Shown: one piece after another, positions 52,046-62,129 of the stretch
Position numbering within the stretch: the first letter of the stretch is position 1
Layout of the letters: the number at the start of each line of letters is the position of its first letter
Assembly (NCBI RefSeq): GCF_016722785.1
Contig: NZ_JAEQNE010000001.1
Span: 992,001-1,056,000, forward strand
Length of the DNA stretch: 64,000 nucleotides
Source of the DNA: Ramlibacter monticola
GTDB lineage: Bacteria; Pseudomonadota; Gammaproteobacteria; Burkholderiales; Burkholderiaceae_C
Reading direction: 5' to 3'
Position numbers and translations under genes: made by a program
The notes under the pieces: model-generated
What the model saw: only the letters and a program-made list of their open reading frames with translations
Databases searched by the model: none
What the model was told of the DNA's origin: nothing

Positions 52046-54496
52046 GTGAAGAAGATGAAGCTCGTGATGATCGGCAACGGCATGGCCGGCGTGCGCACGA
52101 TCGAGGAACTGCTGAAGATCGCGCCCGAGCTGTACGACGTCGCCGTGTTCGGTGCCGAGCCGCACCCGAACTACAACCGCATCCTGCTGTCGCCGGTGCT
52201 CGCCGGCGAGCAGACGCTGGACGAGATCGTCCTGAACTCCTGGGAGTGGTACGAACAGAACCGCATCCGCCTGCACGCCGGCAGGAAGGTGGTGCAGATC
52301 GACCGGGTGAAGCGCATCGTGCGCGCCGAGGACGGCACCGAGGAGGAATACGACCGCCTCCTGCTGTGCACCGGCTCCAATCCCTTCCTCCTGCCCGTGC
52401 CCGGCAAGGACCTCGAGGGCGTGATCGCCTACCGCGACATCGCCGACACCAACGCCATGATCGAGGCGGCGCAGAAATACCGCAGCGCCGTCGTGATCGG
52501 CGGCGGCCTGCTGGGCCTCGAAGCGGCCAACGGCCTCATGAAGCGCGGCATGGACGTCACCGTGGTGCACGTGATGCCCTGGCTGATGGAGCGCCAGCTC
52601 GACGACGTGGCCGGCCGGCTGCTGCAGAAGTCGCTGGAGGAACGCGGCCTGAAGTTCCTGATCGGGGCGCACACGCAGGAACTCGTGGGCGGCGAGGACG
52701 GCCGGGTGAAGTCCGTGAAGTTCAAGGACGGCCGCGAAGTCGACGCCGACCTGGTGGTGATGGCCGTCGGCATCCGTCCCAACACGCAACTGGCCGAAGC
52801 CGCCGGCATCCACTGCAACCGCGGCATCGTGGTGCACGACACGATGCAGACCGTCACCGACGCCCGCATCTACTCGGTGGGCGAATGCGCCGCCCACCGC
52901 GGCATCGCCTATGGCCTGGTGGCCCCGTTGTTCGAGCAGGCCAAGGTGGCGGCCAACCACCTGGCGCAGTTCGGCATCGGCCGCTACACCGGCTCGCTCA
53001 CCTCCACCAAGCTGAAGGTCACCGGCATCGACCTGTTCTCCGCCGGCGACTTCATGGGCGGCGAAGGCACGGAGGAGATCGTGATGAGCGATCCCTTCGG
53101 TGGCGTCTACAAGAAGCTGGTGCTCAGGGGCGACAAGCTGGTGGGCGCCTGCCTCTACGGCGACACGGTGGACGGCAGCTGGTACTTCAAGCTGCTGCGC
53201 GAGGGCCGCAGCGTCGGCGACATCCGCGACAAGCTGATGTTCGGCGAGTCCAACCTGGGCGACGCCGGCCACCAGGGCCAGAGCAAGGCCGCCTGCATGG
53301 CCGACGGCGACGAGGTCTGCGGCTGCAACGGCGTGAGCAAGGGCACGATCTGCAAGACGATCAAGGAGAAGGGCCTGTTCACCCTGGACGAGGTGCGCAG
53401 GCACACCAAGGCCAGCGCCTCCTGCGGCTCCTGCACGGGCCTGGTGGAACAGATCATCATGTTCACGGCCGGCGGCGACTACTCCGCGGCGCCCAAGAAG
53501 AAGGCGCTGTGCGGCTGCACCGACCACAGCCACCAGGAAGTGCGCGACGCGATCCGCAACAACCGCCTCCTCACCATCGCCGGCACCATGAGGTTCATGG
53601 AGTGGCGCACGCCCGATGGCTGCTCCTCCTGCCGCCCCGCGCTGAACTACTACCTGATCTCCACCTGGCCCAAGGAGGCCAGGGACGATCCGCAGTCGCG
53701 CTACATCAACGAGCGCAGCCACGCCAACATCCAGAAGGACGGCAGCTACTCGGTGATCCCGCGCATGTGGGGCGGCGAGACGACCGCGGCCGAACTGCGC
53801 CGCATCGCGGACGTCGTCGACAAGTACCAGATCCCCACGGTGAAGGTCACGGGCGGCCAGCGCATCGACCTGCTGGGCGTGAAGAAGGAGGACCTGCGCA
53901 ACGTCTGGCAGGACCTCGGCATGCCTTCGGGCCACGCCTATGCGAAGGCGCTGCGCACGGTCAAGACCTGCGTCGGCAGTGAATGGTGCCGCTTCGGCAC
54001 CCAGGACTCCACCCAGATGGGCAAGGACCTGGAGCGGGCGCTGTGGCGCATGTACGCGCCGCACAAGGTGAAGCTGGCCGTGTCCGGCTGCCCGCGCAAC
54101 TGCGCCGAGTCGGGCATCAAGGACGTGGGCGTGATCGGCGTCGATTCCGGCTGGGAGATCTACGTCGGCGGCAACGGCGGCATCAAGACCGAGGCCGGCC
54201 AGTTCTTCTGCAAGGTGAAGACGAAGGAGGAGGTGCTGGAGTACAGCGGCGCCTTCCTCCAGCTGTACCGCGAGGAAGGCTGGTACCTGGAGCGGACGGT
54301 GCACTACCTGCAGCGCGTGGGCCTGGACTACGTCAAGAAGAAGGTCCTGGAGGACCACGAAGGCCGCAGGGCCCTGTGGGAGCGGCTGCAGTTCGCCCTC
54401 GACGGCGAGCCCGATCCCTGGTTCGACCACGACAAGGCGGCGCTCGACACCCGCCAGTTCGCGAAGCTGCAACTCGAAGAAGGACAGGTGGCATGA
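52046..54496 (+). CDS. nirB: Assimilatory NAD(P)H nitrite reductase large subunit
   Basis: This 816-residue enzyme has an FAD/NAD(P)-binding N-terminal part (GNGMAGVRTIEELL, then VVIGGGLLGLEAANGL), BFD-type [2Fe-2S] motifs (CGCNGVSKGTICK ... ASCGSCTGL, ~415-475, and CGCTDHSHQEV), and a siroheme nitrite reductase part. The [4Fe-4S]-siroheme cysteines are at ~641-690 (TCVGSEWCRFG and SGCPRNCAES). It reduces nitrite to ammonia in the cytosol with NirD. A GTG start at 52046 is chosen because AGGAG is eight bases upstream; the ATG at 52055 would be too far. Confidence 0.95.
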   Translation: MKKMKLVMIGNGMAGVRTIEELLKIAPELYDVAVFGAEPHPNYNRILLSPVLAGEQTLDEIVLNSWEWYEQNRIRLHAGRKVVQIDRVKRIVRAEDGTEEEYDRLLLCTGSNPFLLPVPGKDLEGVIAYRDIADTNAMIEAAQKYRSAVVIGGGLLGLEAANGLMKRGMDVTVVHVMPWLMERQLDDVAGRLLQKSLEERGLKFLIGAHTQELVGGEDGRVKSVKFKDGREVDADLVVMAVGIRPNTQLAEAAGIHCNRGIVVHDTMQTVTDARIYSVGECAAHRGIAYGLVAPLFEQAKVAANHLAQFGIGRYTGSLTSTKLKVTGIDLFSAGDFMGGEGTEEIVMSDPFGGVYKKLVLRGDKLVGACLYGDTVDGSWYFKLLREGRSVGDIRDKLMFGESNLGDAGHQGQSKAACMADGDEVCGCNGVSKGTICKTIKEKGLFTLDEVRRHTKASASCGSCTGLVEQIIMFTAGGDYSAAPKKKALCGCTDHSHQEVRDAIRNNRLLTIAGTMRFMEWRTPDGCSSCRPALNYYLISTWPKEARDDPQSRYINERSHANIQKDGSYSVIPRMWGGETTAAELRRIADVVDKYQIPTVKVTGGQRIDLLGVKKEDLRNVWQDLGMPSGHAYAKALRTVKTCVGSEWCRFGTQDSTQMGKDLERALWRMYAPHKVKLAVSGCPRNCAESGIKDVGVIGVDSGWEIYVGGNGGIKTEAGQFFCKVKTKEEVLEYSGAFLQLYREEGWYLERTVHYLQRVGLDYVKKKVLEDHEGRRALWERLQFALDGEPDPWFDHDKAALDTRQFAKLQLEEGQVA

Positions 54497-54876
54497 AAGG
54501 CAACGACTGGACGGTGATCTGCCGCGTGGAGGACATCCCGGTGCTCGGCGCCCGGCGCGTGGCGCGCGAGCGCGGCATGGACGTGGCGGTGTTCCGCAAC
54601 GGCGAGGACCAGGTCTTCGCCCTGCTCGATCGCTGCCCGCACAAGGGCGGGCCGCTGTCGCAGGGCATCGTGTTCGGCACCAGCGTGGCCTGCCCGCTGC
54701 ACAACTGGACGATCGGGCTGGAGGACGGCAAGGCGAAGGCGCCCGACGAGGGCTGCACGCAGCGCTTCTCCTGCCGCGTGCAGGAGGGGCAGGTGATGCT
54801 CGACCCGGTGGAGCTCGCGACGCTGGCGCTCGACGAGCAGCCGCCGGTGGCCGGACCTTGCGCGAAGCATGGCTGA
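54493..54876 (+). CDS. nirD: Nitrite reductase small subunit (Rieske-type)
   Basis: This 127-residue protein has Rieske-like motifs CPHKGGPLSQG and CPLHNWTIGLEDG that place Cys and His at both ligand positions; many bacterial NirD proteins lack some of these, so a bound [2Fe-2S] cluster is plausible here. The ATG overlaps the nirB stop by four bases. Confidence 0.93.
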   Translation: MKGNDWTVICRVEDIPVLGARRVARERGMDVAVFRNGEDQVFALLDRCPHKGGPLSQGIVFGTSVACPLHNWTIGLEDGKAKAPDEGCTQRFSCRVQEGQVMLDPVELATLALDEQPPVAGPCAKHG

Positions 54877-54973
54877 AACACGGTCCACCTGCCCCTACTG
54901 CGATCTCGCCGCGCAGCGGCGCATCGCATTGCGAGTCACAGAAACGCCTCCGTACGGGCTGGATGGGCCATGA
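54869..54973 (+). CDS. 34-aa ORF bridging nirD and nasA, echo of the NasA N-terminus
   Basis: The ATG lies eight bases before the end of nirD in another frame, and the stop overlaps the nasA start (ATGA), so the ORF could couple translation from nirD to nasA. It begins MAETRSTCPYCDL, while NasA begins MKETRSTCPYCGV, and the DNA of the two segments agrees in about 22 of 28 positions. It may be a remnant of a short duplication or an earlier start region. Translation is unproven. Confidence 0.45.
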   Translation: MAETRSTCPYCDLAAQRRIALRVTETPPYGLDGP

Positions 54974-57753
54974 AGGAAACAAGAAGCACGTGCCCGTACT
55001 GCGGCGTAGGCTGCGGGGTGATCATCCAGTCCGAGGGCGACCGGATCACCGGCGTGCGCGGGGACCCGGCCCATCCCGCCAACTTCGGCCGGCTGTGCAC
55101 CAAGGGCTCGACGCTGCACCTCACCGCCGCACCGGAGGTGACGCGGCAGGTGCGCTTGCTGCACCCGATGCGGCGCGAGCGCCGCGGGGCGGCGCCGCAG
55201 CGCGTCTCGTGGGACGCGGCGCTGGACTTCGCCGCCGAATCCTTCCACCAGATCGTCTTCGAGCACGGGCCGGACGCGGTCGGCTTCTATATCTCGGGCC
55301 AGCTGCTCACCGAGGACTACTACGTCTTCAACAAGCTGGCCAAGGGCCTGCTCGCCACCAACAACATCGACACCAACTCGCGCCTGTGCATGAGCAGCGC
55401 GGTCGCGGGCTACAAGATGACGCTGGGCGCCGACGCGCCCCCCACCTGCTACGACGACGTGGACCATGCCGACTGCATCTTCATCGTCGGCAGCAACGCG
55501 GCCTACGCGCACCCGGTCCTGTTCCGCCGCGTCGAGGAAGCGAAGGCGCGGCGGCCGCAGGCGAAGATCATCGTCTGCGACCCGCGCCGCACCGACACGG
55601 CCGAACTTGCGGACCTCTACCTGCCCATCCTGCCCGGCACCGACGTGATGCTGTTCCACGGGCTGCTGCACATCATGCTGTGGGAAGGCTGGACCCGACC
55701 GGATTACATCGCGGCGCACACGAGCGGCTTCGACGCGCTGAAGGCGCTGGTGCGCGAATGCACGCCGGAACTGGTGGCGCAGACCTGCGGCCTGGCCCGG
55801 GAAGACCTGTTCACGGCCGCGCGCTGGTTCGCCACCTCGCCCGCCACGCTGAGCCTCTACTGCCAGGGCCTCAACCAATCCACCAGCGGCACGGCGAAGA
55901 ACGCCGCCCTGATCAACCTGCACCTCGCCACCGCGCAGATCGGCCGGCCGGGCGCGGGTCCGTTCTCGCTCACGGGCCAGCCCAACGCGATGGGCGGGCG
56001 CGAGGTCGGCGGGCTGGCCAACCTGCTGTCGGCGCACCGGGACCTGGCCGACCCGGCGCACCGTGCCGAGATCGCCGCCTTCTGGGGCGTGCCCTCGGTG
56101 CCGGAGCTTCCCGGCAAGACCGCGGTGGAGATGTTCCAGGCCGCCGCCGACGGCGAGATCAAGGCGCTGTGGATCGCCTGCACCAACCCCGCGCAGTCGA
56201 TGCCGGACCAGAAGACGGTGCGGCGCGCGCTGGAACGCGCCGAGCTGGTCGTGGTGCAGGAGGCCTTCGCGACCACCGCCACCTGCGACTACGCCGACCT
56301 GCTGCTTCCCGCGAGCACCTGGGGCGAAAAGGAAGGCACGGTCACCAACAGCGAGCGGCGCATCAGCCGCGTGCGGGCCGCCGTGACCGCGCCGGGCGAG
56401 GCCCGGCACGACTGGGCGATCGCGGTCGATTTCGCGCGCCGGCTGGAAGGCCGGCGCAACGGGCCGTCGCTGTTCCCCTACGAGACGCCCGAGGCGATCT
56501 GGCTGGAGCACCGCGAGAGCACCCGCGGCCGCGACCTGGACATCACCGGCCTCGACTACACGGGGCTGGAGCAGGCCCCGCAGCAATGGCCCTTCCCGCA
56601 ATCCGCGAGCACGGGCCGGGCGCGCCTCTACGAGGACGGCGTGTTCCCCACGCCGGATGGCAGGGCGCGCTTCGCGGCGGTGGGCTACCGGCCGCCCGCG
56701 GAACCGCGCGAGTCGCGCTACCCCTTCGCCCTGCTCACGGGGCGCCTGCGCGACCAGTGGCACGGCATGAGCCGCACCGGCACGTTGGGCCGGCTGTTCG
56801 GCCACGTCCCCGAACCGGCGGTGCAGATGCATCCGCAGGACCTGGAACGCCTGCGGCTGGCCGAAGGCGACCTGGTCCACGTCACCTCGAAGCGCGGCTC
56901 GCTCGTGCTGCCGGTGCAGGCCAGCAGCGAGATCGGCCTCAGCCAGGCCTTCATCGCGATGCACTGGGGCGCGGAATTCCTGACCGGCCTCTCCAGCACC
57001 GGCGAGCCGCTGGCGGGCGTCAACGCGATCACCACGTCCGCGTACTGCCCGACGTCCAAGCAGCCCGAGCTGAAGCACGCGGCGGTGAAGATCCTCAAGG
57101 CCGAACTGCCCTGGACCCTGCTGGCGCTGGGCTGGCTGCCGCGGGAGGACGTGCTCGCCACCCGCGAGAAGCTCAAGGCGCTGATGGCGCTGTTTCCCTT
57201 CGCGACCTGCGTGCCGTTTTCCGGCAGCGCGCCGCTGGAGCAGGCGGCGGCGCACGAGCGCAGCGGGCTCCTGTTCCGCGCCGCCGCCTACGAGGCGCCG
57301 CCGGACGAAGTGCTGCAGCAACTGGAGCAGCTGCTCGGCCTGGACGCGATGGAGACGCTGCGCTACGCGGACGCGCGCAAGGGCCAGCGCCGCGCGGTGG
57401 GCGTCCAGCGGCAGGACGAGGACCTGCGCGTGGAGGCCCTCCTGCTGGCCGGCGACACCAGCGCCGAGGGCTGGCTCAAGACCCTGCTGCTGCAGCAATT
57501 GCCCGCCGGGGCCTATGGCCGCCGCCTGCTCGCGACGGGCGCCCGGCCGCCGCTCGCCCCCGTGGCCAAGGGCAAGCAGGTCTGCAGCTGCTTCGGTGTG
57601 GAGGCCGACGCGATCGCGCGGCACCTGGCGAGCAGCGCCGGTCCGGCCGAGGCGCGGCTGGCTTCGCTGCAGGCGGACCTGCGCTGCGGCACCAACTGCG
57701 GCTCCTGCGTGCCGGAACTGAAGCGGATGGCGCGCTCCGTGCAGCCCGCCTGA
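54970..57753 (+). CDS. nasA: Assimilatory nitrate reductase, molybdopterin catalytic subunit
   Basis: This 927-residue enzyme has an N-terminal [4Fe-4S] motif (Cys8, Cys11, Cys15 and a fourth in RLCTKG), the molybdopterin-oxidoreductase body (for example SNAAYAHPVLFRRVEEAKARRP is in it, ~175-200), and an MGD-binding C-terminal domain. It ends in a BFD-type [2Fe-2S] domain (QVCSCFGVEADAI and CGTNCGSCVPEL, from ~872), as in Klebsiella-type NasA. It reduces nitrate to nitrite for NirBD. No signal peptide, so cytoplasmic. It ends six bases before a convergent gene. Confidence 0.95.
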   Translation: MKETRSTCPYCGVGCGVIIQSEGDRITGVRGDPAHPANFGRLCTKGSTLHLTAAPEVTRQVRLLHPMRRERRGAAPQRVSWDAALDFAAESFHQIVFEHGPDAVGFYISGQLLTEDYYVFNKLAKGLLATNNIDTNSRLCMSSAVAGYKMTLGADAPPTCYDDVDHADCIFIVGSNAAYAHPVLFRRVEEAKARRPQAKIIVCDPRRTDTAELADLYLPILPGTDVMLFHGLLHIMLWEGWTRPDYIAAHTSGFDALKALVRECTPELVAQTCGLAREDLFTAARWFATSPATLSLYCQGLNQSTSGTAKNAALINLHLATAQIGRPGAGPFSLTGQPNAMGGREVGGLANLLSAHRDLADPAHRAEIAAFWGVPSVPELPGKTAVEMFQAAADGEIKALWIACTNPAQSMPDQKTVRRALERAELVVVQEAFATTATCDYADLLLPASTWGEKEGTVTNSERRISRVRAAVTAPGEARHDWAIAVDFARRLEGRRNGPSLFPYETPEAIWLEHRESTRGRDLDITGLDYTGLEQAPQQWPFPQSASTGRARLYEDGVFPTPDGRARFAAVGYRPPAEPRESRYPFALLTGRLRDQWHGMSRTGTLGRLFGHVPEPAVQMHPQDLERLRLAEGDLVHVTSKRGSLVLPVQASSEIGLSQAFIAMHWGAEFLTGLSSTGEPLAGVNAITTSAYCPTSKQPELKHAAVKILKAELPWTLLALGWLPREDVLATREKLKALMALFPFATCVPFSGSAPLEQAAAHERSGLLFRAAAYEAPPDEVLQQLEQLLGLDAMETLRYADARKGQRRAVGVQRQDEDLRVEALLLAGDTSAEGWLKTLLLQQLPAGAYGRRLLATGARPPLAPVAKGKQVCSCFGVEADAIARHLASSAGPAEARLASLQADLRCGTNCGSCVPELKRMARSVQPA

Positions 57754-57759
57754 GCGGGC

Positions 57760-58779
57760 TCAGCCCGGGATCGCAGCCCGCGCGGGCGAGCCCCCGGCGG
57801 CCGGCGCCGGCAGGTGGTGGTAGCCCCGGTACCACTCGACGAAGCGCCGCAGGCCGGCGGCGAGCGGCGTGAACTCCCGCGGCTGGCCGAGCAAGGCGTT
57901 CAGGCGGGAGACGTCCGCGCAGGTCGCGGGCACGTCGCCCTGCTGCATCGGCTTCATCTGCAGTTGCGCCGGCACGCCCAGCGCGGCCTCCAGCTCGCCG
58001 ATGAAATCCAGCAGGGGCACCGGCTGGCTGCCGCCGATATTGAGCACGCGCTGCGGCACCGGGTCCGTGGGCGGCTGGTCCAGCACGGCCAGCACGCCCG
58101 CGACCACGTCGTCGACGTAGGTGAAGTCGCGCAGCATGCTGCCGTGGTTGAACACGGGGATGGGCTCGCCGGCCAGGATGGCGCGGGTGAAGCTCCAGTA
58201 CGCCATGTCCGGGCGGCCCCAGGGCCCGTACACGGTGAAGAAGCGCAGGCCCGAACAGGGCAGCCCGTAGAGATGGGCGTAGCTGTGCGCCATCAGCTCG
58301 TTGGCCTTCTTGGTCGCGGCATAGAGGCTCACCGGTCCGTCCACCCGGTCGTCCTCGGCGAAGGGCAGCTTGGTGTTGCCGCCGTACACGCTGGAACTGC
58401 TGGCGTAGACCAGGTGCTCGAGCCGGCGCGCGCGGCAGCCTTCGAGGATGTTGAGGAAGCCCACCAGGTTGGCCTGCGCGTACGCGTGCGGGTGGGTGAC
58501 CGAATAGCGCACGCCCGCCTGCGCCGCCAGGTGCACCACGCCGCCGAAGGTGCGCCACTGGAAGAATTCCTGCACGGCCGCCGTGTCCGCGATGTCCAGC
58601 CGCTCGAACGAGAAGCCGGCTCGCCCCTGCAGCTGCGCCAGGCGGGCCTTCTTCAGCGCAGGGTCGTAGTAGTCGTTGAGATTGTCGACGCCGAGCACCT
58701 CGTTGCCGCGCGCCAGCAGCGCCTGGCACACATGCATGCCGATGAAGCCGGCCGCGCCGGTGACGAGGATGCGATTCAT
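57760..58779 (-). CDS. NAD-dependent UDP-sugar epimerase, UDP-glucuronate 4-epimerase type
   Basis: This 339-residue short-chain dehydrogenase has the Rossmann motif [12 protein letters not shown], the catalytic Tyr and Lys in [11 protein letters not shown], and the segments [16 protein letters not shown] and [14 protein letters not shown] typical of UDP-glucuronate 4-epimerases (CapI/LpsL). It would turn the UDP-glucuronate made by the upstream Ugd into UDP-galacturonate. Its ATG overlaps the ugd stop by four bases. Confidence 0.88.
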   Translation of the reverse strand: MNRILVTGAAGFIGMHVCQALLARGNEVLGVDNLNDYYDPALKKARLAQLQGRAGFSFERLDIADTAAVQEFFQWRTFGGVVHLAAQAGVRYSVTHPHAYAQANLVGFLNILEGCRARRLEHLVYASSSSVYGGNTKLPFAEDDRVDGPVSLYAATKKANELMAHSYAHLYGLPCSGLRFFTVYGPWGRPDMAYWSFTRAILAGEPIPVFNHGSMLRDFTYVDDVVAGVLAVLDQPPTDPVPQRVLNIGGSQPVPLLDFIGELEAALGVPAQLQMKPMQQGDVPATCADVSRLNALLGQPREFTPLAAGLRRFVEWYRGYHHLPAPAAGGSPARAAIPG

Positions 58780-60140
58780 GCTGCGAGTGCGAGTGGGGCG
58801 GGCGCGCCCGCCACGGCTGGACGGCCGAGCGGATGGTATTCGAGCCCGCACTCGCGCATCATCGCAGGTTCGTACAGGTTGCGTCCGTCGATCACCACCG
58901 GCTGGCGCAGCACCGTGGCCATGCGGGTGAAGTCCGGCACGCGGTACACCTTCCACTCGGTGACGACGATCAGGGCGTCCGAGCCTTCCAGCGCCGCCAT
59001 CGGCGAGGGCGCGTACTCCAGGCCGGGCAGCTCGCCGAGGGCCTCGCGCGCCCGGTCCATCGCCTCGGGATCGTGGGCCACGATGCGCGCCCCGCGCGCG
59101 GCGAGTTCGCGCACCACCACCAGGCTCGGGGCCTCGCGCACGTCGTCGGTTTCCGGCTTGAACGCCAGCCCCCAGACCGCGAAGCGCATGCCCGAGAGAT
59201 CGGCGCCGAAGCGGTTCACGACCCGGTCCACCAGCACATGCTTCTGCCTGTCGTTGGCGCGCTCGACGGCCTGCAGCACGTGCAGCGGCTCGCCGACGCC
59301 GGCCGCGCTGGACAGCAGCGCCTTCACGTCCTTCGGGAAGCAGGAGCCGCCGTAGCCGCAGCCGGGGTACAGGAACTGCGGCCCGATGCGCGCGTCGGAG
59401 CCGATGCCGCGGCGCACCTGCTCGATGTCGGCGCCCAGTTTCTCGGCCAGCAGCGCCATCTCGTTCATGAAGCTGATGCGGGTGGCGAGCATCGCGTTGG
59501 CCGCGTACTTGGTCAGTTCGGCCGAGCGCACGTCCATCAGCACCAGCTTGTCGCGCTGGCGCTGGAAAGGCGCGTACAGGGCGCGCATCAGCAGGGCCGC
59601 GCGGTCGTCGTCCACGCCGACGATGATGCGGTCGGGCCGCATGAAGTCCTCGACGGCGGCGCCCTCCTTCAGGAACTCGGGATTCGAGACCACCGAGAAC
59701 GGCACCTTGCTCATGCCGCGTTCGGCGAGCGCCTTCGCGATCTCCGCCTGCACCGCGTCGGCCGTTCCCACCGGCACGGTGCTCTTGTCGATCACCAGCT
59801 TGTAGTCGCTCATGTGGCGGCCGATGGCGCGGGCCGCGGTCAGCACGTGCTGCATGTCGGCGGAGCCGTCCTCGCCGGGCGGCGTTCCGACGGCGATGAA
59901 CTGCATCGTGCCGAAGCGCACGCCTTCCTGGATGTCGGTGGTGAAGTGCAGCCGCCCCTCTGCCGCGTTGCGCAGCACGATCTCCTTCAGCCCGGGCTCG
60001 AAGATCGGCAGCTCGCCCTGGCGCAGGCGCTCGATCTTGCCGGGGTCGAGGTCGACGCACAGGACGTCGTTGCCCATTTCCGCGAAGCAGGCCCCGGTGA
60101 CCAGGCCGACGTAGCCGGTGCCGACGATGGTGAGTTTCAT
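58776..60140 (-). CDS. ugd: UDP-glucose 6-dehydrogenase
   Basis: This 454-residue enzyme has the NAD motif [19 protein letters not shown], the catalytic cysteine in [16 protein letters not shown] and C-terminal UDP-binding domain. It oxidises UDP-glucose to UDP-glucuronate in two steps. It sits 16 bases after the deacetylase-like gene and overlaps the epimerase gene, so the two make acidic sugar nucleotides together. Confidence 0.95.
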   Translation of the reverse strand: MKLTIVGTGYVGLVTGACFAEMGNDVLCVDLDPGKIERLRQGELPIFEPGLKEIVLRNAAEGRLHFTTDIQEGVRFGTMQFIAVGTPPGEDGSADMQHVLTAARAIGRHMSDYKLVIDKSTVPVGTADAVQAEIAKALAERGMSKVPFSVVSNPEFLKEGAAVEDFMRPDRIIVGVDDDRAALLMRALYAPFQRQRDKLVLMDVRSAELTKYAANAMLATRISFMNEMALLAEKLGADIEQVRRGIGSDARIGPQFLYPGCGYGGSCFPKDVKALLSSAAGVGEPLHVLQAVERANDRQKHVLVDRVVNRFGADLSGMRFAVWGLAFKPETDDVREAPSLVVVRELAARGARIVAHDPEAMDRAREALGELPGLEYAPSPMAALEGSDALIVVTEWKVYRVPDFTRMATVLRQPVVIDGRNLYEPAMMRECGLEYHPLGRPAVAGAPAPLALAA

Positions 60141-60156
60141 CTTGCGTTTCCCCGTG

Positions 60157-60957
60157 TCAGAAGTTGAGGGTCATGCCCGGTTCGAGCGAGTGCGCGGACT
60201 CCCTGCGGCCCTGCGGGTCCGTCGCGGGCGAGCCCAGGAGCTCCCGCATGCCGCGCCAGCGCAGCCGCGGGTGCTCCGCGGCGACGGCGAGGATTGCCGC
60301 GAGGGCGCGCAGTTCTTCATCCGCCATGACGCCATGATGCAGCATCAGGCCCAGCGCCGCACCATCGGCGGCGCGGGCGCGCAGTGCCTGGGCGAAGGCG
60401 TCCGCCACGGCGTCCGCCCCGCCCTCGCGCCAGTGGCGGCTCCAGTCGATGTCCACCGGCAGTTCGGGCAGCGCCTGCTGCACGGGCGCGGCGCCGCGGT
60501 CGCGCGAGAGGGCCTGGAAGCCGAGGCTCGCCAGCAGGACCGCCGTGTCCGCGCTGCAGCGGTTCCATGGCGGCGTGAACCAGGGTTGCACCCGCGCGCC
60601 CAGCCAGCCGGCGAGCAGGGTGCGGCCGCGCGCCAGGTCCTCGCGCTGGACGGCGGCGCTGCGCGCGTCGCCGAACTCGCACTTGCGCCCGGCCGGCTGG
60701 TGATTGAGGTGCTGCAAACCGTGCTGGTGCACCGCGACCAGGGAGGGCGCCCCGTCGATGCGCGCGCACAGTTCGGCCGCCAGCGCCGGACCGAGGGCGG
60801 CCGGGATGGCCGCCAGGTCGATCGCCACGCCGGCGCGCTGGGTGACGTCCAGCAGCGCCAGCAGCCGGCCGTCTTCCCACCCCGCGTCGTCGTCGCGCAC
60901 GAACACCCGCACCGGGGCAGGCAGCGCGTCCAGCACGGGGGCCAGCCGCTCGATCAT
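60157..60957 (-). CDS. Polysaccharide-deacetylase-like protein (NodB-type fold)
   Basis: This 266-residue protein has the metal aspartate motif VRDDDAG (~20-25) and a histidine set in [12 protein letters not shown] (~75-86), corresponding to motifs 1 and 2 of carbohydrate esterase family 4, and FTPPWNR as the motif-3-like segment. It may remove acetyl groups from the product of this operon; no signal peptide is seen. The ATG overlaps the glycosyltransferase stop by four bases. Confidence 0.75.
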   Translation of the reverse strand: MIERLAPVLDALPAPVRVFVRDDDAGWEDGRLLALLDVTQRAGVAIDLAAIPAALGPALAAELCARIDGAPSLVAVHQHGLQHLNHQPAGRKCEFGDARSAAVQREDLARGRTLLAGWLGARVQPWFTPPWNRCSADTAVLLASLGFQALSRDRGAAPVQQALPELPVDIDWSRHWREGGADAVADAFAQALRARAADGAALGLMLHHGVMADEELRALAAILAVAAEHPRLRWRGMRELLGSPATDPQGRRESAHSLEPGMTLNF

Positions 60958-62129
60958 GCAGCCTCCAGGGCGGCGGCGGGCATCGCGCGCTGGGCGGCGA
61001 GTTGCGCCAGCAATTCGGCGCTGCGCCGCGCGCCGGACAGCGACAGCGCCGCCGGGCGCGGCCGGAACTGCAGCAGGTCGACGATGGCCACGGCCAGCGC
61101 CGGGCCGTCCAGCTGGTCCGGGTCCAGGCACTGCACCGCGCCCAGCGCGGCCAGTCGCTCGGCGCGCTGGCGCTGCTCGTTCTCGGTGGCGGTGGCGTAG
61201 GGCACGACCAGCGCCGGCACCTGCGAGACGACCAGGTCCAGCGCCGTGTTGTAGCCGCACTGGCTGATCGACGCCCGCGCGGTGGACATCACGCCAGCCA
61301 AGTCGGACACGTGGCGGAACAGCTGGACGCCGGGCAGGTCCGCGGCCTCGCGCTGCAGCGCCTGCCACTGCGGCTCGGGCAGGAAGGGGCCGGCGACGAT
61401 CTGCATCCGCACGCCGGTGAGCCGGTGCGCCTCCAGCGCGGCGCGGAACAGGCTGTCGCCCACGATGCCGCCGCCCGCCGACACGACGACGTGCTCGCCG
61501 CGCGCGAGGTGGGCGTCGACGCGCCGCTCGGGCACCACGAAGCCGGTGTGCCACACAGGCGTGCGCAGCGTGCGCCGCGGGCGGAAGGTCTCTTCGAGGC
61601 GGGCGAAGGCGGCGTCCGAGTGCACCAGCACGGCGTCGAAGTAGCGGTTCACCAGCCAGGCGGCGCGGTCGTCGTGGTGCTGCTGGTCGGGGCGGGCGTC
61701 CACCAGGATGTCGCGCAGGCTGCACACCACCTTGGCGCCCTGGCGGCGCGCGGCGCGGATCATCGGCAGGATCTCGTCGGCGAACTTCTTGCGGCCGAAG
61801 GGGAACAGCTCCACGATCAGGACCGCGGGCTGGGTCGCTTCCACGGCACGCCCGATCAGCTGGCGGCGCTCGGCGCGCGCGGCGGCGACGTCGATGCCGG
61901 TGTCGCGGCTGACGACGGTGTGGCCGTCGTCCATGCCGAGCGGCGGCAGGTGGATGCAGCTCACGCCCGTCGGCACGGAGACGCCCTGCGGCAGCTTGCC
62001 GCCATTGAGGAACACCACGCTGAAGCGTTCCCGCAGCGCCCGGGCCAGCGCGAAACTGCGCGTGAGGTGCCCGATGCCCAGCGAGTGCTGGCAGTAGAAC
62101 AGGAGGTTCGGCGGGGAAGATTCAGTCAT
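60954..62129 (-). CDS. Predicted glycosyltransferase, MurG-like (COG4671 type)
   Basis: This 391-residue GT-B protein starts with LLFYCQHSLGIGHLTRSFALA, has VCSLRDILVDARP in the N-terminal domain and a nucleotide-sugar-binding C-terminal half (VVVSAGGGIVGDSLF, SQCGYNTALDLVVSQVPALV). Donor and acceptor are not evident; neighbours suggest an acidic polysaccharide. Its start lies inside the end of the ABC exporter gene (8-base overlap). Confidence 0.8.
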   Translation of the reverse strand: MTESSPPNLLFYCQHSLGIGHLTRSFALARALRERFSVVFLNGGKLPQGVSVPTGVSCIHLPPLGMDDGHTVVSRDTGIDVAAARAERRQLIGRAVEATQPAVLIVELFPFGRKKFADEILPMIRAARRQGAKVVCSLRDILVDARPDQQHHDDRAAWLVNRYFDAVLVHSDAAFARLEETFRPRRTLRTPVWHTGFVVPERRVDAHLARGEHVVVSAGGGIVGDSLFRAALEAHRLTGVRMQIVAGPFLPEPQWQALQREAADLPGVQLFRHVSDLAGVMSTARASISQCGYNTALDLVVSQVPALVVPYATATENEQRQRAERLAALGAVQCLDPDQLDGPALAVAIVDLLQFRPRPAALSLSGARRSAELLAQLAAQRAMPAAALEAA

